A DNA stretch of 64,000 bases from an uncultured Alistipes sp. (GTDB taxonomy: Bacteria; Bacteroidota; Bacteroidia; Bacteroidales; Rikenellaceae). The stretch spans positions 310,001 through 374,000 of the forward strand of contig CAJUAV010000001.1 in assembly GCA_910584485.1 (NCBI GenBank), in the 5' to 3' direction. A program made the position numbers and the translations under genes. This document shows positions 15,055-24,054 of this stretch, piece after piece; the first letter of the stretch is position 1, and every line of letters starts with the position of its first letter. The notes under the pieces are model-generated. The model did not search any database, was not told the origin of the DNA, and saw only the letters and a program-made list of their open reading frames with translations.

Positions 15055-17271
15055 ATGAACTATACGGCCGAAGACGAGCAGCTCATCAAAGAGAAATGGG
15101 AGGAACTGCTCTATTCCTGTACGAAGATCTGCAAGAACGACGAGGACTGGAACTTCATCAAGCGCGCCTTCTTTCTGGCGAAAGAGGCGCACCAGGGAGT
15201 CCGCCGCCGTTCGGGCGAACCCTACCTGCTGCACCCGATCGCCGTGGCGAAGATCGTCATCGACGAAATCGGCCTCGGCGTCAAGTCGGTCGTGGCGGCG
15301 CTGCTGCACGACGTGGTGGAGGATACGGAGTACACGGTCGAGGACATGGAACGCATCTTCGGACCGAAGATCGCCTCGATGGTCGACGGCCTGACGAAAA
15401 TGTCGGGGGTTTTCAACGCCGACACCTCCGAGCAGGCCGAATATTTCCGCAAGGTGCTGCTGACCCTCTCGGACGACGTGCGGGTGATTCTCATCAAGAT
15501 CGCCGACCGCCTGCACAACATGCGCACGCTCGGCGCCATGCCGGTCAACAAGCAGATCAAGATCACGGGCGAGACGATCTACCTCTTCGCGCCGCTGGCC
15601 TATCGGCTGGGGCTCTACTCGATCAAGAGCGAGCTCGAAGACCTCTGCATGAAATACCGCTTCCCGCAGCAATACGCCGAAATCCAGGCCAAGCTGGCCG
15701 AAAGCGAGGCTTCGCGCCGCGAATACATCGACAAGTTCAACGCCCCGATCATCGCGGCGCTCGACCACGACAAGATCAACTACGAAATTTCGGGACGCGT
15801 CAAAAGCATCTACTCGATCTGGAACAAGATGCAGCGCAAGCAGATCCCCTTCGAGGAGGTCTACGACCTGTTCGCCATCCGCATCGTCTTCCAGTCGCTG
15901 CCGTTTCCCTCCGAGAAGACCCAGTGCTGGCAGATCTACTCGACCATCACCGACATCTACACCCCGAAGCCCGACCGGCTGCGCGACTGGATTTCGATGC
16001 CGAAGGCCAACGGCTACGAGGCGCTGCACTCGACCGTCATGGGCCCCGACGGCATCTGGGTCGAGGTGCAGATCCGCACCCAGCGCATGGAGGACATCGC
16101 CGAACGCGGCTTCGCGGCCCACTGGAAATACAAGCATGCGACCCTCTCGCAGGACGAAGACGAGTTTGACAAGTGGCTCAAGCAGATCCGCGCGGCGCTG
16201 AACAGCCCGACGGAAAACGCGGTCGATTTCCTCGACAACTTCAAACTCTCGCTCTACACCTCCGAAATCGTCGTCTTCACCCCGAAGGGGGAGTCGCGCA
16301 AGATGCCCTACGGTTCGACGGCGCTCGACTTTGCCTACGACATCCACTCGAAGATCGGCAACAGCGCCATCGGCGCCAAGATCAACCACGAGCTCAAACC
16401 CATCACGACGCAGATCCAGAGCGGCGACCAGATCGAGATCATCACCGCCGACAACGCGCGTCCGAAAGCCGAGTGGCTCGACCTGGTGACGACGAGCAAG
16501 GCGCGCCAGTCGATCAAGCAGTTCCTCAAGCGCGAGCGCCAGAACAACATCGAACGCGGCATGCGGCTCCTCGAAGCGAAGATGCAGGAGCTCAACATCC
16601 AGCTCAACGGCCATACGCTGCGCAAGATCATGCCCGCCTACGAGAGTTCGAGCAAGGAGGAGCTCTACAGCAAGATCGGCGCAGGGATCGTCGAGCTGAA
16701 CGACCTGGAGAAAATCCTGAAAGAGAACTCGAAGCGCAAGCTATTGAAATTTTGGACCTTCCTGATTCCACATAAAGGAAAGGATGAGGTGTCGGAGACG
16801 CCCGAACATCCGCATGCGGCCGATCCGGCCGAATCGTCCGACCCGCAGCAGTTCGAGGTGGCGGAGTGCTGCCATCCGATCCCGGGCGACAAGGTGGTGG
16901 GGTATCGCGATCCCGCCACGGGGCGCATCATCGTCCACAAGGCGACCTGCGACGAGCTGAACCGCCTGGCCGCCCAGCACGGCAAGAACATCGTCAAGGA
17001 GGAGATTCGCTGGTCGCACGAGAAGGCGATGTCGTACCTCGTCACGGCCGAACTGCGCGGCATCGACCGCAAGGGCATCCTGCTGGAGCTGGCGCGCATC
17101 GTCAGCGACGATTTCAACATCAACATCCGCGAAATCAACATCAAGAGCCATGCGGGCATCTTTGAGGGCAGTTTGAGCCTCTACGTCAAGGACGCCGAGA
17201 GCCTGAACGCCGTCATGGACAAGCTGCGCCGCATCAAGGGCATCGAAACCGTCAAACGCACCCTCAATTAA
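15055..17271 (+). CDS. Bifunctional RelA/SpoT-type (p)ppGpp synthetase/hydrolase
   Basis: Makes and probably degrades the stringent-response alarmone (p)ppGpp. 738 residues: HD hydrolase domain with the intact core LLHDVVEDT and KIADRLHNMRTL, synthetase domain (GRVKSIYSIWNKM, YDLFAIRIVF, YEALHSTVMGP and WVEVQIRT), TGS domain (VVFTPKGESRKMPYGSTALDFAYDIHS), zinc-finger-like CCHPIPGD segment and a C-terminal ACT domain. Start is ATG 15055 behind AGGAG; in-frame codons further upstream lie in repeat DNA. The next small gene begins 7 bases after its stop. Confidence 0.95.
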   Translation: MNYTAEDEQLIKEKWEELLYSCTKICKNDEDWNFIKRAFFLAKEAHQGVRRRSGEPYLLHPIAVAKIVIDEIGLGVKSVVAALLHDVVEDTEYTVEDMERIFGPKIASMVDGLTKMSGVFNADTSEQAEYFRKVLLTLSDDVRVILIKIADRLHNMRTLGAMPVNKQIKITGETIYLFAPLAYRLGLYSIKSELEDLCMKYRFPQQYAEIQAKLAESEASRREYIDKFNAPIIAALDHDKINYEISGRVKSIYSIWNKMQRKQIPFEEVYDLFAIRIVFQSLPFPSEKTQCWQIYSTITDIYTPKPDRLRDWISMPKANGYEALHSTVMGPDGIWVEVQIRTQRMEDIAERGFAAHWKYKHATLSQDEDEFDKWLKQIRAALNSPTENAVDFLDNFKLSLYTSEIVVFTPKGESRKMPYGSTALDFAYDIHSKIGNSAIGAKINHELKPITTQIQSGDQIEIITADNARPKAEWLDLVTTSKARQSIKQFLKRERQNNIERGMRLLEAKMQELNIQLNGHTLRKIMPAYESSSKEELYSKIGAGIVELNDLEKILKENSKRKLLKFWTFLIPHKGKDEVSETPEHPHAADPAESSDPQQFEVAECCHPIPGDKVVGYRDPATGRIIVHKATCDELNRLAAQHGKNIVKEEIRWSHEKAMSYLVTAELRGIDRKGILLELARIVSDDFNINIREINIKSHAGIFEGSLSLYVKDAESLNAVMDKLRRIKGIETVKRTLN

Positions 17272-17278
17272 ATCCGCC

Positions 17279-17680
17279 ATGGAGGAAAAATTCAGCTTTA
17301 TCGTCACGCTGCTCGTCATGCTGCTCGTGCTGCGCAACATCTTCCGCAAGCGTCCGCAGGAGCAGCAAAAACAGGCACGGGAGCCGCACGAACACCCTTT
17401 CGAGCCCTTCAATCCCTTCGGACCGCAGGGACCGTTCGGTTCGTTCAACCCGTTCGATACGGCCGAACAGCCGCAGCAGCCGCACAAACCGAAGGCCGCC
17501 CGCAAGGCAAGCAAGCCGAAGGCGGCACCCGCGGCCGTCGCGACGCCTCCGACACCGATTCTCCAGGAGGAGCCCGCAACGGAGGTCGAAAACGGCCTCT
17601 CGGCGGAGGAGTTCGACCTGCGCCGCGCGGTCATCTATTCGGAGATCCTGAAACCCAAATTCGCCGAAGAGGAAATGTAA
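17279..17680 (+). CDS. Membrane-anchored proline-rich small protein, function unknown
   Basis: 133 residues: one N-terminal hydrophobic helix (about 6-19, FSFIVTLLVMLLVL), then a basic stretch, a Pro/Phe-rich segment with repeated FNPF (EPFNPFGPQGPFGSFNPF), a Lys/Ala/Pro linker and an acidic C-terminal helix ending VIYSEILKPKFAEEEM. That ending suggests a conserved peptide that docks on a partner. It follows the RelA/SpoT gene by 7 bases and is probably co-transcribed. Not recognised as a named family. Confidence 0.7.
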   Translation: MEEKFSFIVTLLVMLLVLRNIFRKRPQEQQKQAREPHEHPFEPFNPFGPQGPFGSFNPFDTAEQPQQPHKPKAARKASKPKAAPAAVATPPTPILQEEPATEVENGLSAEEFDLRRAVIYSEILKPKFAEEEM

Positions 17681-17974
17681 CGGAACGCCCTCTGGCAGAA
17701 GGGGCAGTTCCGCAGGTAAAACAGGCGTAAGACAGCCTTTTCAAGGGTTTTCGGGGACGCTCGGCATGCCGCAGCCCTCTGCGAGCCGCCTTCTCCGCTC
17801 CGAAGCTCGGAAGCACCCCACACGCAGAGAGCCGGAGCCTTCCGCTGCGCAGCTGCCATCCTCGCTCCGACACCCGAAAAAGAGGCCGAAACAGGCTCGA
17901 AAACCGACGGAGCGGGTAGCCCCGACATACACCGCCAATACGCCGCCGCATAAGCTCGAAAACGGGCAACGGGC

Positions 17975-18215
17975 AGGGTAGGCGGACAAAGGCCGCAAAG
18001 GTCCCGAAAAAAAGCCCATAAGCCGAAGAACTGGGGCAAAGCGTCCGACAACGCGCAGAAGCCCCGAAATAAGCAGCCCGCAAGCCGAAGAACTGGAGCA
18101 AGGCGTGCGACAACGCGCAGAAGCTCCCAAATAAACCCGCAAGCCGAAGAAGTGGGGCAAGGCGCCAGACAAGCGCAGAAGCTCCCAAATAAGCCCGCAC
18201 GCCGAAGAACAAGGC
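17975..18215. repeat. Imperfect ~60-bp tandem repeats
   Basis: Within the 670-base gap before the HIT gene. The block AGCCGAAGAACTGGGGCAA recurs at 18021, 18083, 18142 and, truncated, at about 18200 (spacings 62, 59, 58), each followed by GCGCAGAAGC..CCCAAATAAGCCCGCA. Weaker copies extend to about 17940 and 18310. Open frames on the minus strand across it follow the repeat and do not look like protein. Confidence 0.8.
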
Positions 18216-18350
18216 CGTACCCCGACGCACTGCAAATGCGCTGAAACAAGCCCGAAAACGGCGGGCAGGGCAAGGCCCGACGCGCTGCGAAGGTCCGAAA
18301 GGCCCTCCCGCGCGGACAATACGACCGAGAACACACAAAACTATTTCATC

Positions 18351-18737
18351 ATGGCAACCATTTTCACCCGCATCATCGAGGGCGAGATTCCCTCGTACAA
18401 GGTCGCGGAAGACGACCGCTTCTACGCATTTCTCGACATCCGTCCGCTCGCGACGGGCCACACGCTCGTCGTCCCGAAGCAGGAGGTGGACTACCTGTTC
18501 GACCTCGACGACCGCACGCTCGCCGACATGATGCTCTTCGCCAAACAGGTCGCCGCACGCATCCGCCAAAAGATCGCCTGCAAAAAGGTAGCAGTGGTCG
18601 TGCTGGGGCTCGAGGTGCCGCATGCACACATCCATCTGATCCCGATCAACGACGAAAACGACGTCGATTTCCACCGCGAAAGGAGCGTTCCGACTCCCGA
18701 AGAGTTCGCCGAAACAGCCGCCGCGCTCCGCGGATAA
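18351..18737 (+). CDS. HIT family protein
   Basis: 128-residue histidine-triad nucleotide-binding protein (Hint-like phosphoramidase fold). Shows the opening TIFTRIIEGEIPSYKVAEDD, FLDIRPLATGHTLVVPK and the triad HAHIHLIPIND. Such proteins cleave nucleoside phosphoramidates or acyl-adenylates; the cellular substrate is not shown. Stands alone; the gap before it is repeat DNA and no clear TAnnTTTG element was identified. Confidence 0.93.
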   Translation: MATIFTRIIEGEIPSYKVAEDDRFYAFLDIRPLATGHTLVVPKQEVDYLFDLDDRTLADMMLFAKQVAARIRQKIACKKVAVVVLGLEVPHAHIHLIPINDENDVDFHRERSVPTPEEFAETAAALRG

Positions 18738-19377
18738 ACGCGCTGTTAATAACCCTGTAACACGCTATAATCTAATCGGGTAGTGCGTTCGTGCACTACC
18801 CGTTCCGTATCCGAATTTAACATAATACAGGCTCATCTTATGCCGACGAACCGAAAAAGGTCGGCAAGGATACGGAAAATCCGATTTTTACCCGAAAACA
18901 ATCCCGAAAGGGTAGTGTGGTTTACTTTTGTAAACACTCGAATCGTTCGGAATTTCCATTTGTATTACATTTGTAATGTCAACAAATGTAATCGACACGT
19001 TTATAATTACAACTCGACAAATGATCGGGCAGGGTAGCACGAATCGAGAAATCACCCTGAAAGCACTTGTAAAATCATTAAACAATACGACAATGATTTG
19101 TTAAAAAACAGCCGTTTATAAAAATCATATCAACCAAAACAAAGGCGTATGCAGACCGTGTCAAGCTCTTATAGGCGGCCTATATGCAAAACCGGTATTT
19201 TGCCACAAGCAGGCCTTATATATCAGCCGATTTATGCAAAATAGATCATTTAAAAGTATAGCTAAAGAGATGCGGCAGAATTTAACCATAATATAAATGT
19301 GACAAATGTAAATAAAATGAACAGCTGTTAATAGATTACAAAATGAAAATTCATTTGCTTTACAAAAGAAAAGTGTT
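18738..19377. other. AT-rich gap with hairpin and candidate operator sites, no gene
   Basis: 640 bases whose base composition falls sharply from the GC-rich left side. Starts with a 10-bp stem CGGGTAGTGC/GCACTACCCG (18777-18802) without a T-run. Then several inverted sites: TTTAC-TTTT-GTAAA near 18921, ACATTTG..CAAATGT near 18965-18990, TATAGG-CGG-CCTATA near 19170. These may be binding sites for the XRE-type regulator downstream. Short open frames here look random. Confidence 0.6.
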
Positions 19378-19385
19378 TATATTTG
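19378..19385 (+). promoter_or_regulatory. -7 element of the XRE regulator gene
   Basis: TATATTTG, with TTTG at 19354-19357 as a possible -33 element, 16 bases before the ATG at 19401. The half-site TTTACAAAA/TTTGTAAA flanks it, so autoregulation is possible. Confidence 0.65.
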
Positions 19386-19400
19386 TAAAAAAGTTTGTGT

Positions 19401-19829
19401 ATGCAGGAAAAATTGCGTGACTTGATGAAAAACGAGGGGCTCAAGCCGGGACAGCTCGCTGAGATGCTCGGTGTCAACCCTGCGGGAATTTCCCATATCA
19501 TGGCGGGACGAAACAAACCCAGCTTCGAAATGCTGCAAAAGATCCTGCGGCAGTTTCCCGCTCTCAATCCCGACTGGCTGCTGGTCGATCGCGGTCCGAT
19601 GTATCGGCCCGAACCGAAGAGCGAAGCCGCAGCTCCGACGTCGAACACGGCGAATCTCTTCGACCGACTGCCCGCGACCGAGCCGGCTGCGACCGACCGT
19701 TCGCAACCCGCGTCGTCGACGGCCGCACCGATCGCTGTCAACGCATCGACCGTCAAGCGTCGGCCGACTCGCATCGTGATTTTTTACGACGACCAATCCT
19801 TCGAAAGCTACGCACCAACGAACGAGTAG
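19401..19829 (+). CDS. XRE-type helix-turn-helix regulator
   Basis: 142 residues with an N-terminal Cro/CI-type HTH (MQEKLRDLMKNEGLKPGQLAEMLGVNPAGISHIMAGRNKPSFEMLQKIL in outline, residues 1-50), the PxxNPDWLLxDxGPMY extension typical of Bacteroidota XRE proteins, a disordered Ala/Pro linker, and a short basic end RPTRIVIFYDDQSFESY. Likely a DNA-binding repressor of unknown regulon; the linker and tail may mediate oligomerisation. ATG 19401 is preferred over a TTG six bases upstream because of its spacing from the promoter. Stands alone. Confidence 0.85.
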   Translation: MQEKLRDLMKNEGLKPGQLAEMLGVNPAGISHIMAGRNKPSFEMLQKILRQFPALNPDWLLVDRGPMYRPEPKSEAAAPTSNTANLFDRLPATEPAATDRSQPASSTAAPIAVNASTVKRRPTRIVIFYDDQSFESYAPTNE

Positions 19830-20592
19830 CTTTTCCGCACGCAGCAAACCTCGCAGCGTGCGTTTCTTCGACCCATCGGCCGCACCGTTTCCGTTTACGC
19901 GATTCTCGCGACGTTTTATCTAGCCCGTTTCAGCGCGTTTTCAAGCGTTCGATCCACCGAAACATACTATTTGTCAATCCGTTGAAATTTGAATTAATAT
20001 TTATATTATGTTAAATTATGGATGCGGAAGAACGACGCATTCAAGTCCGTCCCCGCAGCTGCGCGCCAACTGCAAGGCATTCGGAACAATCGATCGCTTG
20101 CGACGATCGCACGCGTACCGACAGCGTCGAGTCGGCAAACAGCCCGTGCTTCGAAGCGATGCGCTCCCTGTACGGCTGACGGCAGCAAGCTGCAAAACCG
20201 AAACAACGAAATAAACAGCTTTACGACGAACGCACAAATTGCGCACCCGACAAAACAAGCGCCCCAAAGCAATCCGAACCGTCCAGTCGGCAGCCCCAAG
20301 AAACCGAAGGAAAGCAGCTTTGTACGGAACCGCTCCGCAACACACGAATTGCACGACCCGATAAGGGCAACGCCGCGAAGCCATCCACCCGTACGCCTGA
20401 CCGCGATTGCCAAAACCGAACAACGTAAAAGGTTGTGCCGCCGCAAACGGGAAAAATCGAAACAACCGAACATGCAGGGAAACAGCCCGATACGAAAAAA
20501 ATAGAGACCGGACCCTATCCGACCCGACATCGGCAAACCGAACGGCATCGGAGCCGACAACGACGCAACACCGTAACACGCAACAGACAAGA
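19830..20592. other. Long gap, no gene recognised
   Basis: About 760 bases. Open frames exist on both strands (the longest on the minus strand ending near 20006) but their products are rich in Arg/Cys or Lys/Asn/Pro with no domain, and none has a promoter or ribosome-binding site I trust. The first 180 bases are AT-rich; the rest has many short A-rich codon-like runs such as CCGAACAA and AACCGAA. It could be decayed coding DNA. Confidence 0.5.
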
Positions 20593-20931
20593 ATGAACAT
20601 CGAAGACTTTCGCGAATTTTGCCTTTCGCTGCCCGACAGCTGCGAAAAGATGCCCTTCCAGGCCTTTCGTGCGGCGCAATCCGTGTTGGCATTCTATGTG
20701 AGAGATCGCATTTTCTGCTTCCTCGATATCGAAAAATTCGATCGGTGCACCGTCAAATGCGATCCCGATCTGATCGACGAACTGAAAGCACGGTACATGG
20801 CCGTCGGCTCGCCCTACAACATGAGTCCCAAATATTGGATCAGCCTCCGTTTCAACGACGATATGCCCGACCCCGAAATCAAAGATCGGGTACGCCGATC
20901 CTACGAAATCGTATCGAAGAGCAAAAAATAA
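20593..20931 (+). CDS. MmcQ/YjbR family protein
   Basis: 112 residues of the MmcQ/YjbR family (CyaY-like DNA-binding fold), small proteins often found near regulators. Typical features are MNIEDFREFCLSLPDSCEKMPF, a central beta-sheet segment FYVRDRIFCFLDIEKFDRCTVKCDP, and SPKYWISLRFNDDMPDPEIKDRVRRSYEIV. The role is unsettled; DNA binding is inferred from the fold. ATG 20593 gives the standard family N-terminus. It may be expressed apart from the tetR gene, which has its own promoter 75 bases downstream. Confidence 0.88.
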   Translation: MNIEDFREFCLSLPDSCEKMPFQAFRAAQSVLAFYVRDRIFCFLDIEKFDRCTVKCDPDLIDELKARYMAVGSPYNMSPKYWISLRFNDDMPDPEIKDRVRRSYEIVSKSKK

Positions 20932-21005
20932 CCGCTCCCGACAGGCCCCTACCCCGCTTTTCGAAAAAAACGGCCCGCATATTTGGAAAATAAAAATCAT
21001 CGCCC

Positions 21006-21029
21006 TACTTTTGTAGACCAAACGGTCTA
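21006..21029 (+). promoter_or_regulatory. tetR promoter with overlapping palindromic operator
   Basis: TACTTTTG (21006-21013) is the -7 element with TTTG at 20982-20985 as a plausible -33. Immediately after comes TAGACC-AAAC-GGTCTA (21014-21029), a perfect 6-base inverted repeat covering the transcription start. The same 16 bases occur at 21698-21713 before the receptor gene. Confidence 0.82.
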
Positions 21030-21042
21030 AAAGCTGACGACC

Positions 21043-21627
21043 ATGAACGACACGAAAAACATTATTTTACTGGCCGCCCTGCGTCTGTTCCTCCAAAAGG
21101 GGTATCACGAAATCACCATGCAGGATATTCTGGAGGCCTCGGGGCAGGCCAAAGGAACCTTCTACTATCATTTCAAGAACAAGGAAACCGTCTTCGAGGA
21201 GGCGGCCGGATACCTGATCGTAAATTACATGACGGTCAACCACAGCCGTTTGTCCTACGAATCGCTCCGCGGATTTATCGATTCGCTGCTCCGCGTTCGC
21301 GAAAAGGCGGCCCGCAAAATGGCGGGACTGGGCGACAAATTCAAAGTGCAGATCCTCATCGGCCAGGCGTCGATGCGCATTCCTGCGCTGGGCAAAATCA
21401 TTGCGGACCAGGAACAGAAGGAGCGCGAGGCCTGGGGAAAAGCCCTTGCCGCCGGCCGCGAACGGGGCGAAATCACGACCGAACTGCCCGACGGAGCCAT
21501 CGTCGCGCTGTTTATGGATATCTATGAAGGGGTAAACGCCAAGCAGTTGAAAAGTCTTTGCAACATCGATACGATCTCCTGCCTCCGACACGACTGGGAA
21601 AGCCTCTACGCCCTGGTCACGCAATAA
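21043..21627 (+). CDS. TetR/AcrR family repressor
   Basis: 194 residues. N-terminal TetR HTH with the classic ILLAALRLFLQKGYHEITMQDILEASGQAKGTFYYHFKNKETVF (residues 8-50 in outline), followed by an all-helical ligand/dimer domain that I cannot assign to a ligand. Its own promoter carries the palindrome TAGACCAAACGGTCTA at the transcription start, and the next gene has an identical copy, so the simplest reading is a repressor of itself and of the downstream outer-membrane receptor. A terminator separates the two genes. Confidence 0.92.
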   Translation: MNDTKNIILLAALRLFLQKGYHEITMQDILEASGQAKGTFYYHFKNKETVFEEAAGYLIVNYMTVNHSRLSYESLRGFIDSLLRVREKAARKMAGLGDKFKVQILIGQASMRIPALGKIIADQEQKEREAWGKALAAGRERGEITTELPDGAIVALFMDIYEGVNAKQLKSLCNIDTISCLRHDWESLYALVTQ

Positions 21628-21658
21628 AACCGATTCGAAACACTCGTTGACTCCGTTT

Positions 21659-21686
21659 CGCCGAAGCCTGCTCGGCGCCTTTTTTC
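21659..21686 (+). terminator. Terminator after tetR
   Basis: CGCCGA (21659-21664) pairs with TCGGCG (21672-21677), followed by CCTTTTTTC. It implies the receptor gene has its own promoter near the second operator. Confidence 0.7.
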
Positions 21687-21697
21687 GTCGACAGGAT

Positions 21698-21713
21698 TAG
21701 ACCAAACGGTCTA
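21698..21713 (+). promoter_or_regulatory. Second TetR operator copy, before the receptor gene
   Basis: TAGACCAAACGGTCTA, identical to 21014-21029, 19 bases before the ATG at 21733. No TAnnTTTG element is obvious beside it, so the promoter itself is unclear. Confidence 0.78.
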
Positions 21714-21732
21714 TAAAATCATTCCAAATCCC

Positions 21733-24054
21733 ATGAAAATAAACCTTTGCATTCGGCTCGCGGCTTCGATGCTGCTTGCCGCCTTACCGGCTACGGCTCA
21801 AACCTTTACGGGCACGGTTGTAGACGAACGGAACCTGCCCGTCGGTTATGCGACCGTCGTCCTCTGTCACAAGAACGACTCGGCGCCGCTTCAAGGAGGC
21901 ATCACCGGCGAAGACGGCCGCTTTTCGCTGAAAGTCGCCGATGCGGAACCCTATACGGTACAGATATCGTTCGTCGGATTTCAGACTCGCACGCTCGAAT
22001 CCACTCCGTGCGATCTGGGCACGATCACCCTCCAGGCGGACACGCTGGCGTTGGGCGAGGTGATCGTCATCGGCCACCGCCCCACCTACCAAGCCGTTGC
22101 GGGAGGCATCGCCACGCAGATCGAAAACAGCGCGCTCGCCAAAGCCGGAACCGCGAACGACGTCATCGGACATCTGGCGGGCATCCGCCGAAAAATCGAC
22201 GGCTCGTTCGAAGTTGTCGGCAAAGGCGCTCCCCTCGTCTATATCGACAACCGCCTCGTGCGCGACCGGTCGGAGCTCGAACGCCTCCCCTCGGAGGCCA
22301 TCCGAACCATCCGCCTGCTGACCAGCCCGGGATCGGAATACGACGCCTCGGTCGGAGCGGTCCTGCACATCACGACCAAAAAAAATGCGGACGACGGATG
22401 GGGCATCGGCCTTCGTTCGTCGGTCGGTTATGCCGAACGCTTCGACACGGCCCGGCAGCTGGAGCTGCACGATCGACAGGGCGGGTTATCGCTCTTCGGT
22501 TCGCTCCGTTACGATCGGACGCATCCCCGCCAAACGGCCGTTACCGACATCGAGACCCGCGTGGACGAACGATGGACGCAGGCGGCGACCTCGAAAGACA
22601 GCGGCTCCGAACAACGTTATTTCGGCCGGATCGGAGCCGATTACGCCGTCGGCACCCGCCACTCGTTCGGGGGGCTGTACGAGCTGACCTCGATGCCGCG
22701 CACGAAAGCCGACCATCGCAACCGGACGGACGTATGCGTCGACGGCCGCCCGTACGACGTCTGGCATACCTCGGAAACGGAGCAGCAGCAATCGACCGCC
22801 CATCACGTCAACCTCTATTATGCGGGAGCGATCGGCCATCTGCAGGTCGATTTCAATGCCGATGCGCTGCTGGGCGACGGCAGCGGGCGGTCCGAGGTGG
22901 CGGACCGCAGCCGGCACTACGAGGATTATTGCTCCGAAACAAGCGACCGCTATACCAACCGCCTGTTTGCAGGCAAGCTCGTGCTCTCCTACCCGATTCG
23001 GAAAAGTCGGCTGTCGTTAGGTTCGGAATACACCGATACGCACAGACGAGCGCAGTCGAGCGGATTCGGCGAAATCATCGCGGCCTCCGACGACCGGATA
23101 ACCGATCGGAACATCGCCGTTTTCGCCGGCTGCGAGACGGCCCTCGGACCCGTCGACGCGCGGGCGGGCCTTCGCTACGAACACGTGACGTACGATTTCC
23201 GCGAAAACGGGGCGTTCCGGCCTGATCGGAGCAACGTATACGACCACCTTTTTCCCGCCGTTTCGCTGCAAACCTCGATCGGCGACACGCAACTGTCGCT
23301 GGATTATCGCATACAGACGATACGCCCCCACTACGAAATGCTGAACAGCGCGGTGCGTTACGGCAACCGGCTCACCTACTTGAGCGGAACGCCCGATCTG
23401 CAACCCGCCTACGTCCACTCCGTCAGCGTCGGTGCGGTGCGGCGAAACAACCTGCAGGTGCAGTTCGGCTACAACCGCTACAAGAACGATCTGTTTTTCG
23501 CATTCGAGCAGTCGGAGGCTGATCCGAAGATCACCATCCACCGATTCCGAAACGAAAAATCGCGCGACGAATGGCTTTTTTCGGTCGCCTACGCCCCTAC
23601 GTTCGGCGTGTGGCAGCCCGCATGGTCCGTCGGCGGAAGTACGCAGCGGCTGGGCATCGCCTATCTCGGAAAGTCGAAACGCATGGACGGTACCGTTTTC
23701 CGACTGGGCTGGGAAAATGCCGTTACGCTATCGAAGGGTTTCCTGCTGCGCATCGACAGCGGCTGGGAGAGCGACGGTTATGTTCAAAACAGAAAGACGC
23801 AAGCCTCCTGGCACCTGCATGTCAGTCTCAACAAGGAGTTTGCAGGAGGCAAGTGGAACATGCTGCTCGAAGGCAGCGACCTGTTCCATACCATGCGGGA
23901 TGCCTCCGTGTTCTACGACGAGCAGACCCTGGAGCGGCGGGCCGTCCAAGACAATACGCGTCGAATCGGGCTGACCGTAAGCTATCGGTTCAACCACAAG
24001 GAGAGTCGGTATAAGGGGACGGGAGCCGGCACGGAGGAGATGCAGCGGCTGTAA
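21733..24054 (+). CDS. TonB-dependent-receptor-like outer-membrane beta-barrel protein
   Basis: 773 residues. Signal peptide (hydrophobic MLLAALPATAQ, cut about residue 22-23), a CarboxypepD_reg-like domain (FTGTVVDERNLPVGYATVVL...GEDGRFSLKV, about 25-105), a plug-like segment (ANDVIGHLAGIRRKIDGSFEVVGKGAPLVYIDNR..LERLPSEAIRTIRLLTSPGSEYDASVGAVLHI) and a long beta-barrel of the OMP_b-brl_3 type ending GLTVSYRFNHKES. Likely imports a ligand across the outer membrane or acts as a receptor; ligand unknown. Control by the adjacent TetR protein is inferred from the shared operator. The last codons (EEMQRL, stop) lie in DNA duplicated downstream. Confidence 0.88.
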   Translation: MKINLCIRLAASMLLAALPATAQTFTGTVVDERNLPVGYATVVLCHKNDSAPLQGGITGEDGRFSLKVADAEPYTVQISFVGFQTRTLESTPCDLGTITLQADTLALGEVIVIGHRPTYQAVAGGIATQIENSALAKAGTANDVIGHLAGIRRKIDGSFEVVGKGAPLVYIDNRLVRDRSELERLPSEAIRTIRLLTSPGSEYDASVGAVLHITTKKNADDGWGIGLRSSVGYAERFDTARQLELHDRQGGLSLFGSLRYDRTHPRQTAVTDIETRVDERWTQAATSKDSGSEQRYFGRIGADYAVGTRHSFGGLYELTSMPRTKADHRNRTDVCVDGRPYDVWHTSETEQQQSTAHHVNLYYAGAIGHLQVDFNADALLGDGSGRSEVADRSRHYEDYCSETSDRYTNRLFAGKLVLSYPIRKSRLSLGSEYTDTHRRAQSSGFGEIIAASDDRITDRNIAVFAGCETALGPVDARAGLRYEHVTYDFRENGAFRPDRSNVYDHLFPAVSLQTSIGDTQLSLDYRIQTIRPHYEMLNSAVRYGNRLTYLSGTPDLQPAYVHSVSVGAVRRNNLQVQFGYNRYKNDLFFAFEQSEADPKITIHRFRNEKSRDEWLFSVAYAPTFGVWQPAWSVGGSTQRLGIAYLGKSKRMDGTVFRLGWENAVTLSKGFLLRIDSGWESDGYVQNRKTQASWHLHVSLNKEFAGGKWNMLLEGSDLFHTMRDASVFYDEQTLERRAVQDNTRRIGLTVSYRFNHKESRYKGTGAGTEEMQRL

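Noticed and set aside
11121..18215. CRISPR arrays at the tandem repeats (11121 and 17975)
   Set aside because: Units are contiguous with no unique spacers between constant repeats, and no cas genes are in the window.
17631..18674. Minus-strand frames of 200-350 codons across the ~60-bp repeats
   Set aside because: Composition follows the DNA repeat (Leu/Arg/Cys-rich in any frame), and the frame runs antisense into the HIT gene.
18783..19037. 84-codon frame starting in the 18777 hairpin
   Set aside because: No family resemblance, starts inside the hairpin, and the region looks like regulatory AT-rich DNA.
20006..20692. 228-codon minus-strand frame and 160-codon plus-strand frame in the 19.8-20.6 kb gap
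   Set aside because: Cys/Phe-rich or Lys/Asn/Pro-rich with no recognisable domain, no ribosome-binding site or promoter; the minus frame overlaps the MmcQ/YjbR gene.
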